From Pararhizobium mangrovi (GTDB lineage: Bacteria; Pseudomonadota; Alphaproteobacteria; Rhizobiales; Rhizobiaceae), in assembly GCF_006516965.1 (NCBI RefSeq), contig NZ_VHLH01000035.1, positions 1 to 40,379 on the forward strand: a stretch of DNA of 40,379 bases, read 5' to 3'. Shown one piece after another: positions 32,898 through 40,379 of this stretch. Below the pieces are notes generated by a model that was not told the origin of the DNA, did not search any database, and saw only the letters and a program-made list of their open reading frames with translations. The translations under genes were made by a program, and so were the position numbers. Within the stretch, counting starts at the first letter, position 1, and each line of letters opens with the position of its first letter.

Positions 32898-34109
32898 TCA
32901 GGCGAGACGGGTGCGCAGCTTCGCGGCAAGCGCGAAGGCGACGATCAGGAGGATGCCGGTCAGCCCGGCGGTTCCGGCCCATCCGAAGGCCGACCAGGCC
33001 ATGCCGCCCGAAAAGCCGACGATGCTCGACCCCTGATAGTAGAAGAAGAGGTAGAGCGAAGCGGCAAGCGCGGTGTCGTGGCGCGCGGAACGGCTCACCC
33101 AGCCGCTCGCCGTCGCGTGGGCGGCGAAAAAGCCGAAAGTGTAGATCGCGATCGCCGGGGCAAGCGTCGCAAGCGACGCCGGCAGCGTCAGGGCGAGACC
33201 GACCGCGGTCACGACGAGCGTCGGCCAGAACACCCGCGCCGGGCCGTACCGATCCGTCAACCGGCCCGAAAGCGCGGAGGACAGCGTGCCCGTCAGGTAG
33301 ACCACGAAGACGAGCCCGGCGACGGTCTGGCTGAGCGAGAAGGGCGGCGCCACCAGCCGGAAGGTCAGGTAATTGAAGACGTTCACGAAGCCGCCCATGA
33401 GCAGGAAGCCCTCGCAGAACAGCATCAGGAGCACGGGGTTCTTCAAATGGTCGGCGAACGCGCCGGCAAGTCGCATCCCGCCGGTCTGGCGGCGGAAGTT
33501 CCTCGAAGGGGGCAAGAGCTTCAGGAAACAGAACGAGGCGACCAATCCGACGAGCCCGACGCCGACCGTCGCGATGCGCCAGTCCACGTAGTCGACGGCA
33601 AGCGACATGCCGAGCCGCCCCGCCATGCCACCGACGACGTTGCCCCCGATGAAGAGCCCGAAAGCGCGGCCGAACGCATCGGGCCGCATCTCCTCGGCGA
33701 GATAGGCCATGCCGACGGCCTGCACGCCACTGAGGCTGATGCCGACGAGGACGCGCGCGGCGACCAGCCAGCCGAAGCTCGGCGCCAGTGCCGTTGCCAC
33801 CGTCAGAAGTGCCGAGATCATCAGCGAGACGACGATCATCGGCTTGCGGCCGAAGCGATCGGAAACCGGCCCGCTTACGAGCAGCGCGAAGGCGAGCGTC
33901 TCCGTCGACGCGGAAAGCACGAGGCTGCTCGTTGCCGGTCCGATGCCGAAATCGCTCGCGAAGAGCGGCATGATCGGCTGCACGAAATAAAGCAGCGTGA
34001 AGACCGAAAAGCTCGCCGCGAAGAGCGACCACGTCACGCGGCGGAACTCCGGCGTGCCGGCGGCGATCCAGCCGCCATGGGCGCGCTCGCCCGACCGTTC
34101 GTCCGCCAT
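32898..34109 (-). CDS. MFS transporter, YnfM-like
   Basis: A 403-residue major facilitator with twelve predicted membrane segments. The family loop motif after helix 2 is GPVSDRFGRKPM, with a matching loop in the second half (SGRLTDRYGPARVF). SLFAASFSVFTLLYFVQPIM at the first helix resembles YnfM/Bcr-type drug-efflux proteins. The substrate is unknown. ATG 34109 is chosen; GTG 34154 in frame lacks a ribosome-binding site. It lies 85 bases upstream of fliF on the same strand, probably by chance. Confidence 0.83.
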   Translation of the reverse strand: MADERSGERAHGGWIAAGTPEFRRVTWSLFAASFSVFTLLYFVQPIMPLFASDFGIGPATSSLVLSASTETLAFALLVSGPVSDRFGRKPMIVVSLMISALLTVATALAPSFGWLVAARVLVGISLSGVQAVGMAYLAEEMRPDAFGRAFGLFIGGNVVGGMAGRLGMSLAVDYVDWRIATVGVGLVGLVASFCFLKLLPPSRNFRRQTGGMRLAGAFADHLKNPVLLMLFCEGFLLMGGFVNVFNYLTFRLVAPPFSLSQTVAGLVFVVYLTGTLSSALSGRLTDRYGPARVFWPTLVVTAVGLALTLPASLATLAPAIAIYTFGFFAAHATASGWVSRSARHDTALAASLYLFFYYQGSSIVGFSGGMAWSAFGWAGTAGLTGILLIVAFALAAKLRTRLA

Positions 34110-34272
34110 GCCCCCGGCCGTTCCGTCCCGAACGGGTTCGTTAGAGGCCGTCACGGCACCATGAAAGCGAAAATCATCATGGAACGACCTTAGAGCGGTT
34201 CTCCGGGCGAAGAAACGTCGTCATGCATCTTTCGTCGGTTTCGGCGGTCGCGAAAGAGGTCCCGCCGAACCG

Positions 34273-35622
34273 CTACTCGCCCGTCGCGCTCACCCGCCAG
34301 ATCGTGCCGGAAGCATCCTCGCTGACGAGCAGGGAGCCGTCCTTTGCCATCGTGACGTCGACCGGACGACCCCAGACCCGCTGGTCGTCGAGGATGAAGC
34401 CGGTCAGGAAATCCTGGTAGACGCCCGTCGGCCTGCCGTCCTTGAAGAGCAGCCGAACGACCTTATAGCCCGTCGGATGGTTGCGGTTCCACGAACCGTG
34501 CAGCGCGACGAAGGCATCCCCCCGGAACGCGGCCGGGAACGCCGTTCCGGAATAAAAGCCGATGCCGAGCGGCGCCGAATGCGGCTGGATCAGCACGTCC
34601 GGCACGCGGACCCTTTCGGCAAGGTCGGGCCTCGGCGCGTCGGACCAGCGCGGGTCGGGGTGGTCGCCGATATAGTACCACGGCCAGCCGTAGAACGCGC
34701 CCTTTTCGACCCGGGTCGCGTAGTCCGGCGGCAGGTCGTCGCCGAGCATGTCGCGCTCGTTGACGACGCACCACGGATCGCCGGTGTCGGGCTGTATCGC
34801 AAGGCCCGAGCAGTTGCGCAGCCCGGTCGCGAAGATCCGCCGGTTGCCGCCGTCGGGGTCGAAGGCCAGCACGTCGGCCCGCCAGCGCTCGTCGCCCCAG
34901 GTCGCACCCGTCGGCGCTTGGTCCGCGAAGCCGCGCGGCGGCCGATCGCCCATGCCGCGCGCGACGTTCGAGCCGGAACCGACGGAAACGTAGAGCGTCC
35001 GGCCATCCTTCGAAAACGCGATGTCGCGCGTCCAGTGGTAGCCGGTCGGCAGGCGCTTCACGATGGTCTGCGCCTTGCCGCCGGCCTTCATCGCGCCGGT
35101 CGAATAGGGATAGCGCACGACGCTGTCGGTATTGGCGACGTAGACGTATTTTGGGTTCCGCGCCGGATAGAAGGCGATGCCGTAGGGCCGCGTCAGGCCG
35201 GAGGCGAAGACGGACCTTTCGGCCACCGATCCGTCGTCGCCCATGCGGAAGACGTCGACCGTGCCGGCGCTGCTGTCGGAGACGAAGACGTCGCTGTTGG
35301 GCGCGATCTCGATGACGCGCGGTGCCTGAAGGCCGCTTGCGAACTCGTGAACCGAAAAGCCGGCCATCGCCTTCGGTGCGGCGTTCTTCGGCCGCGCGAC
35401 GATGCCCGGCGAATTGCTGGATACCGAACTCGCCCCGGGTGCTGGAAGGTCGGACGGGCGAATGAGAAGCTTGCGCCCCGGTTCGTTCTGCTCCCAGCTT
35501 CCATAGGCCTTGCTGCCGGTAACGACTTCCTGCGCGCCGGCCGCCATGTGTCCGCCCGCCAGAACGCCGGCAAGCACCGAAACCGCCAGTGCCGGCTTGA
35601 ACAATCGCGTAACGCCTCGCAT
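34273..35622 (-). CDS. sorbosone/glucose-dehydrogenase-type beta-propeller protein
   Basis: A 449-residue exported protein with a signal peptide (MRGVTRLFKPALAVSVLAGV, cleavage near AGAQE) and a six-bladed PQQ-dependent sugar-dehydrogenase-like propeller. Blocks include PNSDVFVSDSSAGTVDVFRM, FASGLTRPYGIAFYPARNPK, YHWTRDIAFSKDGRTLYVSV, LRNCSGLAIQPDTGDPWCVV, PHSAPLGIGFYSGTAFPAAF and VALHGSWNRNHPTGYK. It is periplasmic, and the substrate is unproved. GAGGAGGAGATC precedes ATG 35622. It stands divergent from the small secreted protein at 35743, sharing a 120-base promoter region. Confidence 0.84.
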   Translation of the reverse strand: MRGVTRLFKPALAVSVLAGVLAGGHMAAGAQEVVTGSKAYGSWEQNEPGRKLLIRPSDLPAPGASSVSSNSPGIVARPKNAAPKAMAGFSVHEFASGLQAPRVIEIAPNSDVFVSDSSAGTVDVFRMGDDGSVAERSVFASGLTRPYGIAFYPARNPKYVYVANTDSVVRYPYSTGAMKAGGKAQTIVKRLPTGYHWTRDIAFSKDGRTLYVSVGSGSNVARGMGDRPPRGFADQAPTGATWGDERWRADVLAFDPDGGNRRIFATGLRNCSGLAIQPDTGDPWCVVNERDMLGDDLPPDYATRVEKGAFYGWPWYYIGDHPDPRWSDAPRPDLAERVRVPDVLIQPHSAPLGIGFYSGTAFPAAFRGDAFVALHGSWNRNHPTGYKVVRLLFKDGRPTGVYQDFLTGFILDDQRVWGRPVDVTMAKDGSLLVSEDASGTIWRVSATGE

Positions 35623-35742
35623 GATCTCCTCCTCGAAAAACGACGGGTGCGGCCGCTCCCGCGCACAGGCAGCGCGGGGCTCGTCCGCATTGCCGTCGGC
35701 TCGCATCCTAAGGCTCCTTCGGGCGAAAGCGAGGTGTCAGCC

Positions 35743-36147
35743 ATGTCCGCACGGCTTCGTGATTGCGCCGCCGCTTCGGCTTTCGCGCTCGGCCTCGCAG
35801 CGAGCGCGCCGTGCACGGCCGCACCGCTCGTATCCATGGGTCAGATCGGCTCGGCGCTTCTCGCATGCTGGAACCCACCCGCCGGCAGCACCGGCGCCCT
35901 CGTCACCCTGCGCTTCAGCTTCAGGCGCGACGGTTCCATCTTCGGCGTGCCGCGACCGACGGGTGTCGTGTACCACGGCCAACCGAAAGCCCGCGCCGCC
36001 TTCGTCGAGGCGGCAGAAGACGCCGTTCGCGCCTGCGCACCGCTCGACCTTTCACCGGCTCTCGCCGCCGGCATCGCCGGCCAGGTCTTCACGATGACGT
36101 TCGAAGGCGCCCGTTCACGGGAAAAAGACCGGCCGGACGCGCAGTAG
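35743..36147 (+). CDS. small exported protein of unknown function
   Basis: A 134-residue protein with an N-terminal signal peptide (about residues 1-26, ending near CTAAP) and a compact domain. GQIGSALLACWNPPAGSTGA, LVTLRFSFRRDGSIFGVPRP, FVEAAEDAVRACAPLDLSPA and IAGQVFTMTFEG resemble the TonB C-terminal-like fold found in short rhizobial proteins. Two cysteines (in LLACW and VRACAP) may form a disulfide. GAAAGCGAGG precedes ATG 35743. The function is unknown. Confidence 0.72.
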   Translation: MSARLRDCAAASAFALGLAASAPCTAAPLVSMGQIGSALLACWNPPAGSTGALVTLRFSFRRDGSIFGVPRPTGVVYHGQPKARAAFVEAAEDAVRACAPLDLSPALAAGIAGQVFTMTFEGARSREKDRPDAQ

Positions 36148-36191
36148 AACATTTGCCTTCAGGCTTGGCTACGGTCGATCGTATCGGGGAA

Positions 36192-36267
36192 TGGTGCCCA
36201 GGGGTGGAATCGAACCACCGACACTACGATTTTCAGTCGTATGCTCTACCAACTGAGCTACCTGGGC
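36192..36267 (-). tRNA. tRNA-Phe (GAA)
   Basis: Read on the minus strand the 76 bases form a complete cloverleaf. The acceptor GCCCAGG pairs with CCTGGGC, followed by ACCA, with CCA encoded. The D-arm is GCTCAGTTGGTAGAGC, the anticodon loop is CTGAAAA with anticodon GAA, and the T-arm is GGTGGTTCGATTCCACC. The gene lies downstream of yacG, as in other alphaproteobacteria. Confidence 0.98.
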
Positions 36268-36391
36268 GAGCCGGCGGTGCAAGGCCTGCCGTCATTCACG
36301 AACGGTTCAAATCTTGCCATCGGCGGACGGCGGTGGGGTTAGCGTATCGGGAAAGGCCTGTCCAGCATCGCGGCGAAAATTATCGCCGCAA

Positions 36392-36616
36392 TCAGCTCTG
36401 GTCTCCGTCTTCCGGATCGGTGTTTTCGTCCTCTTCCGTGACCGGGATCGCGTAGGAGCCGGAAAGCCACCGGTTCAGGTCGCGATCGCGGCAGCGCTGC
36501 GAGCAGAAGGGAAAGTGCGCGCGCGCCGAAGGCCGGCCGCATTCCGGGCACGGCCGCGTCGGGCGCAGCGGCTCGACATTGGAATCGTGCGTCGAACGCG
36601 GATCCGTGCCGGCCAT
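36392..36616 (-). CDS. yacG: DNA gyrase inhibitor YacG, zinc-binding
   Basis: A 74-residue protein with a zinc site made by Cys23, Cys26, Cys38 and Cys42 (CPECG and FCSQRC), then the conserved [16 protein letters not shown]. An acidic tail ([11 protein letters not shown]) is usual for the family. In E. coli YacG binds GyrB and inhibits gyrase. ATG 36616 starts one base after the maf stop, so the two are probably co-translated. Confidence 0.92.
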   Translation of the reverse strand: MAGTDPRSTHDSNVEPLRPTRPCPECGRPSARAHFPFCSQRCRDRDLNRWLSGSYAIPVTEEDENTDPEDGDQS

Positions 36617-36617
36617 C

Positions 36618-37244
36618 TCAGCCCGCCTCCGCATGCCAGCTTCTATGCACGTCGTAGCCTTCGCCGTTCAGAAGCGCGATCGTCTCGTAGAGCGGCAGCC
36701 CGACGACGTTCGAATAGGAGCCGACGAGGCGCGCGACGAAACCACCGGCAAGCCCCTGGATCGCGTAACCACCGGCCTTTCCGCGCCATTCGCCCGAAGC
36801 GACGTAGTTCTCGATGTCGGCACGCGCGAGCCGCTTGAAGCGCACGCGCGTTTCGACCATGCGAAGCCGCTGCCCGCCGGACGGCGTGACGAGCGTCAGG
36901 CCGGTGAAGACGCGGTGGTTGCGTCCCGAAAGCAGGTGCAGCGCGTCCGAAGCGTCGTCGAGATGTTCGGGCTTGCGCAGGATGCGACGGCCGACGGCGA
37001 CGACCGTGTCCGCCGCGAGCACCAGCTGACGGTCCCACACGGGATCGCCCTTCAGCGCCTTGCGGGCGGCGGTCGCCTTCGCCACCGAAAGCCGCTTGGC
37101 GAGCGCGCGCGGGTGCTCCGCCTTTGCCGGCGTCTCGTCGAGATCCATCGGCATCAGCCGGTCCGGTTCGATGCCGACCTGGCCGAGAAGCTCGAGCCGA
37201 CGCGGCGAGCCCGAGGCGAGAATGAGTTTCCTGGACTTCGACAT
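36618..37244 (-). CDS. maf: Maf-family nucleotide pyrophosphatase
   Basis: A 208-residue Maf protein with the N-terminal [13 protein letters not shown] (about residues 8-20), the [10 protein letters not shown] region, [10 protein letters not shown] with the catalytic Asp, [15 protein letters not shown], and the C-terminal [20 protein letters not shown] plus VVGLPLYE. Family members hydrolyse non-canonical or modified nucleoside triphosphates. ATG 37244 is preferred over TTG 37265, since the conserved N-terminus begins directly after it. It is 43 bases after infA. Confidence 0.93.
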   Translation of the reverse strand: MSKSRKLILASGSPRRLELLGQVGIEPDRLMPMDLDETPAKAEHPRALAKRLSVAKATAARKALKGDPVWDRQLVLAADTVVAVGRRILRKPEHLDDASDALHLLSGRNHRVFTGLTLVTPSGGQRLRMVETRVRFKRLARADIENYVASGEWRGKAGGYAIQGLAGGFVARLVGSYSNVVGLPLYETIALLNGEGYDVHRSWHAEAG

Positions 37245-37287
37245 GGTCCCGTCGCGCTGACGCAAGAAAGGAAGGCTCGCGAGAGCC

Positions 37288-37506
37288 CTATTTGTAGCGG
37301 TAGGTGATACGGCCCTTGGTCAGATCGTACGGCGTCATCTCGACGAGCACGCGATCGCCCGCCAGAACGCGGATCCGGTTCTTGCGCATGCGCCCGGCCG
37401 TATGGGCGATGATCTCGTGTTCGTTCTCAAGCTTCACGCGGAACGTCGCGTTCGGCAGCAGTTCCACGACCGTACCGGGGAATTCGAGGACTTCTTCTTT
37501 TGCCAT
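37288..37506 (-). CDS. infA: translation initiation factor IF-1
   Basis: A 72-residue single S1/OB-fold protein: [40 protein letters not shown] and [16 protein letters not shown]. This is the standard IF-1 length and sequence. It binds the ribosomal A-site region of the 30S subunit in initiation. It heads the infA-maf-yacG group on the minus strand, and about 140 bases separate it from the UPF0262 gene upstream. Confidence 0.97.
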   Translation of the reverse strand: MAKEEVLEFPGTVVELLPNATFRVKLENEHEIIAHTAGRMRKNRIRVLAGDRVLVEMTPYDLTKGRITYRYK

Positions 37507-37648
37507 GCAGGGTTGTCGTCTTTCTGTTGATAAGGCGCGTCCCGGCTTTGATCATGGGCGCGCCGGCAAATTTGGCCGGAAACTACACAATCGGCCGGTG
37601 CTTGTGAACCGGATTGATTCGACCGCGCTTCCGTGGCCCGTGTGAAGG

Positions 37649-38128
37649 TCAGTTTCTTCCAAGAAGCAAGCAGATCAGCGTGAAAAGACGCCTCGCCGTC
37701 GGAAAATCGACCCGGATCTTGCCCTTCAGGCGTTCGACCAGGATCTCCGAACCCTCGTTATGGAGGCCGCGCCTGGCCATGTCGATGGCCTCGAGGCCGC
37801 TCGGGCTTGCCGAACGCACGGCCTCGCGGTGGCTCTCGCAGATCGCCGCATAGTCGCGGACCACCCGGCGCAGCGGCGAAGCGGCCAGCAGATGCGTGAC
37901 CAGAGCTTCCCCCTTCGCATCGGCGACGGCGAAGGCGAGCCGACCCTCGACCATCGAGAGGTTCAGCCGGAACGGCCCGCCCGTGCGGCCGATCGGCTCG
38001 AACGTGCCCTCTCCCACGAGATCGCTGATCGCGGCCGCGCATTCGCGCTCCACGGCCAGCGTTCCGGGCGCGATGCTTTCGTCGAGGGTCACCTCGCTCA
38101 AGCGGTTGGTCTTGTCGCCTCCCGGCAC
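37649..38128 (-). CDS. UPF0262 family protein
   Basis: A 159-residue protein matching the UPF0262 family in its whole length: [80 protein letters not shown] and [20 protein letters not shown]. The function is unknown; it follows hisD in many alphaproteobacteria. GTG 38128 is chosen because GAAGGA lies six bases upstream and it gives the family's usual length. An in-frame ATG at 38245 directly after hisD would add 39 basic residues without a good ribosome-binding site. Confidence 0.82.
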   Translation of the reverse strand: MPGGDKTNRLSEVTLDESIAPGTLAVERECAAAISDLVGEGTFEPIGRTGGPFRLNLSMVEGRLAFAVADAKGEALVTHLLAASPLRRVVRDYAAICESHREAVRSASPSGLEAIDMARRGLHNEGSEILVERLKGKIRVDFPTARRLFTLICLLLGRN

Positions 38129-38255
38129 GGTCGATCCTTCGAGGGTCTTCGCAAAGCGCCGGACACGCTGACCCCTCGTCGATCGGGTCCTCGCGGCCGG
38201 CACGTCGGATATAGCGTAGAACACGCGTTGCGCGCCGGCAATCATAGGACTTCGC

Positions 38256-39548
38256 TCAAAGGTTCAGCCGCACGCCGATCGACCGGGCATGGGCATCGAG
38301 CCCTTCGGCTTCGGCAAGCGTCATCGCCGCCGGCCCGAGCGCACGAAGGGCGTCGGCGTCGAGGCGCAGAAGCGAGGTGCGCTTCATGTAGTCGAGCACG
38401 CCGAGCCCGGAGGAAAAGCGCGCCGAACGTGCCGTCGGCAGAACGTGGTTGGATCCGCCGACATAGTCGCCGACCGCTTCGGGCGTATGCCGGCCGATGA
38501 AGACGGCACCGGCATTGCGCACCTTCGCGACGAGGGCGTCCGGTTCGGCCACCGCAAGCTCGAGGTGTTCCGGCGCGAAGCGGTTGGCAAGCGCCATCGC
38601 CGTATCGAAGTCGGCAACGGTGATCACCGCGCCGAAATCCCGCCAGCTCGCCGAAGCCGTCGCCGCCCGATCCAGCGTTTCGAGCTGTCGTTCGACGGCA
38701 CGCTCCACGGCGTGCGCGAAATCCGCATCGTCGGTGATCAGTACGGATTGGGCCGCCGCGTCGTGCTCCGCCTGGGCAAGCAGGTCCGCCGCCACCCAGT
38801 CCGGATCGTTTTCGCCGTCGGCGACGACCAGCACTTCGGAAGGCCCGGCGATCATGTCGATGCCGACGGTGCCGAAGACCTGCCGCTTGGCGGCCGCGAC
38901 ATAGGCGTTGCCCGGCCCGACGATCTTGGCGACGGGCGCGATCGTCGGCGTGCCGTAGGCGAGTGCGGCCACCGCCTGCGCGCCGCCGACGCGGTAGATT
39001 TCGTCGACGCCGGCGATCCGGGCGGCGGCGAGCACGACGGGATTGAGGTTTCCGGCGCGCGCCGGCACCACCATGACAATGCGCTCCACGCCGGCGACCC
39101 TGGCCGGCAGTGCGTTCATCAGCACCGAGCTCGGATAGGCCGCCGTGCCGCCCGGCACGTAGAGGCCGACCGCCTCGATCGCCGTCCAGCGATGGCCGAG
39201 CCGCACACCCAGATCGTCCGTGTAGGAATCGTCCTCCGGCCGCTGGCGCGCATGGTGCGATTCGATACGCCGGGCAGCGAGCTTCAGCGCGTCCACGACC
39301 GCGTCGTCGAGCGTATCGAACGCCGAATCGATCTCTTCCGGCGCAACGCGCATGCCGACCTTCGCGAGATCCAGTCCGTCGAAACGCGTTGTATGATCGG
39401 CGAGCGCCGCATCGCCCCTCTCCCGCACGTCGGCGATGATCTCGGCCACCTGCGCGGCGACGTCGGCCGCGGCTTCGCGCTTCGTCGTAAGGAACGCCGA
39501 AAACGCGTTCTCGAAATCGGCATCGTTCGCGTCGAGCCTGACGGCCAC
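38256..39548 (-). CDS. hisD: histidinol dehydrogenase
   Basis: A 430-residue HisD, which performs the last two steps of histidine synthesis, histidinol to histidine, with two NAD and a zinc ion. Blocks: [84 protein letters not shown] with zinc/catalytic Gln and His, FAPEHLELA and the final GSNHVLPTA. It starts with GTG at 39548, with GAGGGGAC upstream. It lies in the conserved order murA, DUF2948, hisD, UPF0262, without other his genes. Confidence 0.96.
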   Translation of the reverse strand: MAVRLDANDADFENAFSAFLTTKREAAADVAAQVAEIIADVRERGDAALADHTTRFDGLDLAKVGMRVAPEEIDSAFDTLDDAVVDALKLAARRIESHHARQRPEDDSYTDDLGVRLGHRWTAIEAVGLYVPGGTAAYPSSVLMNALPARVAGVERIVMVVPARAGNLNPVVLAAARIAGVDEIYRVGGAQAVAALAYGTPTIAPVAKIVGPGNAYVAAAKRQVFGTVGIDMIAGPSEVLVVADGENDPDWVAADLLAQAEHDAAAQSVLITDDADFAHAVERAVERQLETLDRAATASASWRDFGAVITVADFDTAMALANRFAPEHLELAVAEPDALVAKVRNAGAVFIGRHTPEAVGDYVGGSNHVLPTARSARFSSGLGVLDYMKRTSLLRLDADALRALGPAAMTLAEAEGLDAHARSIGVRLNL

Positions 39549-39726
39549 GGGCGGTCCCCTCTTCTCATGTCGGTATGGCGCACGCGCTGCGGGCCGTTCC
39601 CGGACGTTCTAAAACGGCATTCGGAATGTGAGAAGCCACTTCCGGGCGAATCGGCGGCGGTCTTCGCCGTTCGAGCCGGATGCCGCCTGGTCCGAATGGC
39701 TCAACGGCCGAAACGGCGGATGCCGA

Positions 39727-40176
39727 TCAGGAGACGGGATGGCGCGGCTTGCGGTCCGTCTCCCAGGCGCCTGCCTGATCGGCGAGTTCGACCTCGATGC
39801 ACTCGACGTCGAGGACGACCGAGACGTCGTCGGCGAAGACGAGTTCGATTTCGCCCGAAGGCGGCTCGCCCGACGGCGTATAGGTCAACGACAACAGCGA
39901 CAGGACGGTATCCGGCCGGCCGCGATCGACGCCGAAGATGCGCACGCGCTGCACGCGGTCGAAATGCAGGACGGCGTGGCGCCGTTCGAAGCGGCGCTGG
40001 TTCCGGCCACCCGCCTTTTCCCAGACGAAGCGGTTGCAGACGAGGCTGAACTGGTGGCGCCGCGGCACATACTCCATGTCGCCGACCTTGACGATCGCAT
40101 CCTGCGCATGGGCGGAAACGATGCCGAGATCTTCCGTGTCGAGGCCGTAGAGCTTCAGGCGGCGGTCTTCGTCCAT
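39727..40176 (-). CDS. DUF2948 family protein
   Basis: A 149-residue protein of the DUF2948 family: LKLYGLDTEDLGIVSAHAQD, VGDMEYVPRRHQFSLVCNRF, HAVLHFDRVQRVRIFGVDR, LSLLSLTYTPSGEPPSGEIE and VECIEVELADQAGAWETDRK. It has no signal peptide or membrane segment, and the function is unknown. It sits between murA and hisD as in other rhizobia. ATG 40176 fits the family start; an in-frame start at 40263 adds 29 poorly conserved residues. Confidence 0.85.
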   Translation of the reverse strand: MDEDRRLKLYGLDTEDLGIVSAHAQDAIVKVGDMEYVPRRHQFSLVCNRFVWEKAGGRNQRRFERRHAVLHFDRVQRVRIFGVDRGRPDTVLSLLSLTYTPSGEPPSGEIELVFADDVSVVLDVECIEVELADQAGAWETDRKPRHPVS

Positions 40177-40288
40177 CGCTTTGCGTCTTTCCTTCTTCGC
40201 GGCCGGTGATCGCCCTGGAAATGCGCAGATAGGAAACGCATCGCTCCGCTTCAATCGCGCCAAACGGGCGTGAAGGATCGGGCCGACG

Positions 40289-40379
40289 CTACCCGCTGAC
40301 GCGCTCGATTTCGGCGCCGCATGCGCCGAGCTTGGTTTCGAGGCGTTCGAAGCCGCGGTCGAGGTGGTAGACGCGGTTG
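40289..40379 (-). CDS. murA: UDP-N-acetylglucosamine 1-carboxyvinyltransferase, C-terminal end
   Basis: The last 29 codons and the stop (TAG 40289-40291) of a frame cut by the window edge read NRVYHLDRGFERLETKLGAC followed by GAEIERVSG. The RVYHLDRGYE...KL...GA.I.R ending is the characteristic C-terminus of MurA, which starts peptidoglycan precursor synthesis. It is 112 bases upstream of the DUF2948 gene on the same strand. Confidence 0.9.
   Translation of the reverse strand, partial: NRVYHLDRGFERLETKLGACGAEIERVSG

Noticed and set aside
34477-36147. A long plus-strand frame reading into the small exported protein
   Set aside because: Its first two thirds are antisense to the sorbosone-dehydrogenase-type gene. 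The real gene begins at ATG 35743 with a signal peptide.
1-40379. CRISPR array, prophage or conjugative module
   Set aside because: I saw no regularly spaced repeats, no phage structural or integrase genes and no transfer genes. The only mobile element is the IS at the left edge. The tRNA-Phe 3' end shows no adjacent integrase or repeated attachment site.

Overview
The window is GC-rich chromosomal DNA from an alphaproteobacterium, most likely a member of Hyphomicrobiales (the Rhizobium/Brucella side of the class). The evidence is the right-hand core block (murA, DUF2948, hisD, UPF0262, infA, maf, yacG in rhizobial order), a Brucella/Rhizobium-type erythritol locus, paired LuxR regulators resembling VisN/VisR, and a short second-type FtsZ. 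The species cannot be read from the sequence.

Layout. 1-806: right part of an IS630-family insertion sequence cut by the window edge. 966-1535: a Wza-like export lipoprotein. 1562-14274: an uninterrupted minus-strand erythritol locus. It holds three likely transcription units: eryR-eryH-eryI, eryA-eryB-eryC, and eryD-DUF2291-eryE-eryF-eryG with a HAD phosphatase behind it. Kinase EryA, dehydrogenase EryB and the three isomerases EryC, EryH and EryI together are the known route from erythritol to D-erythrose 4-phosphate. EryEFG would be the importer. The eryA and eryD units carry near-identical promoter/operator cassettes, and eryA is preceded by a coupled 29-codon leader frame.

14390-19665: a divergent sugar cluster with a FadR-type GntR regulator on the minus strand and, on the plus strand, a Tat-type binding protein, permease, single-domain ATPase and an AraD1/GguC-family enzyme. 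The intergenic region has a 14-bp inverted repeat and a 74-codon leader frame coupled to the binding-protein gene. 19706-23828: a C-terminally truncated FtsZ, a stress-type SDR, a DUF4142 protein and folD.

24077-32812: two LuxR-type regulators (probable VisR and VisN), a branched-chain-amino-acid-type ABC operon with a fused LivM-LivG protein, and fliF. In Sinorhizobium meliloti fliF, visN and visR are neighbours, so the transporter operon appears to lie inside a former flagellar block. 32898-36147: an MFS transporter, a sorbosone-dehydrogenase-type protein and a small secreted protein. 36192-40379: tRNA-Phe followed by the core block, ending in the 3' end of murA. Most genes are on the minus strand.
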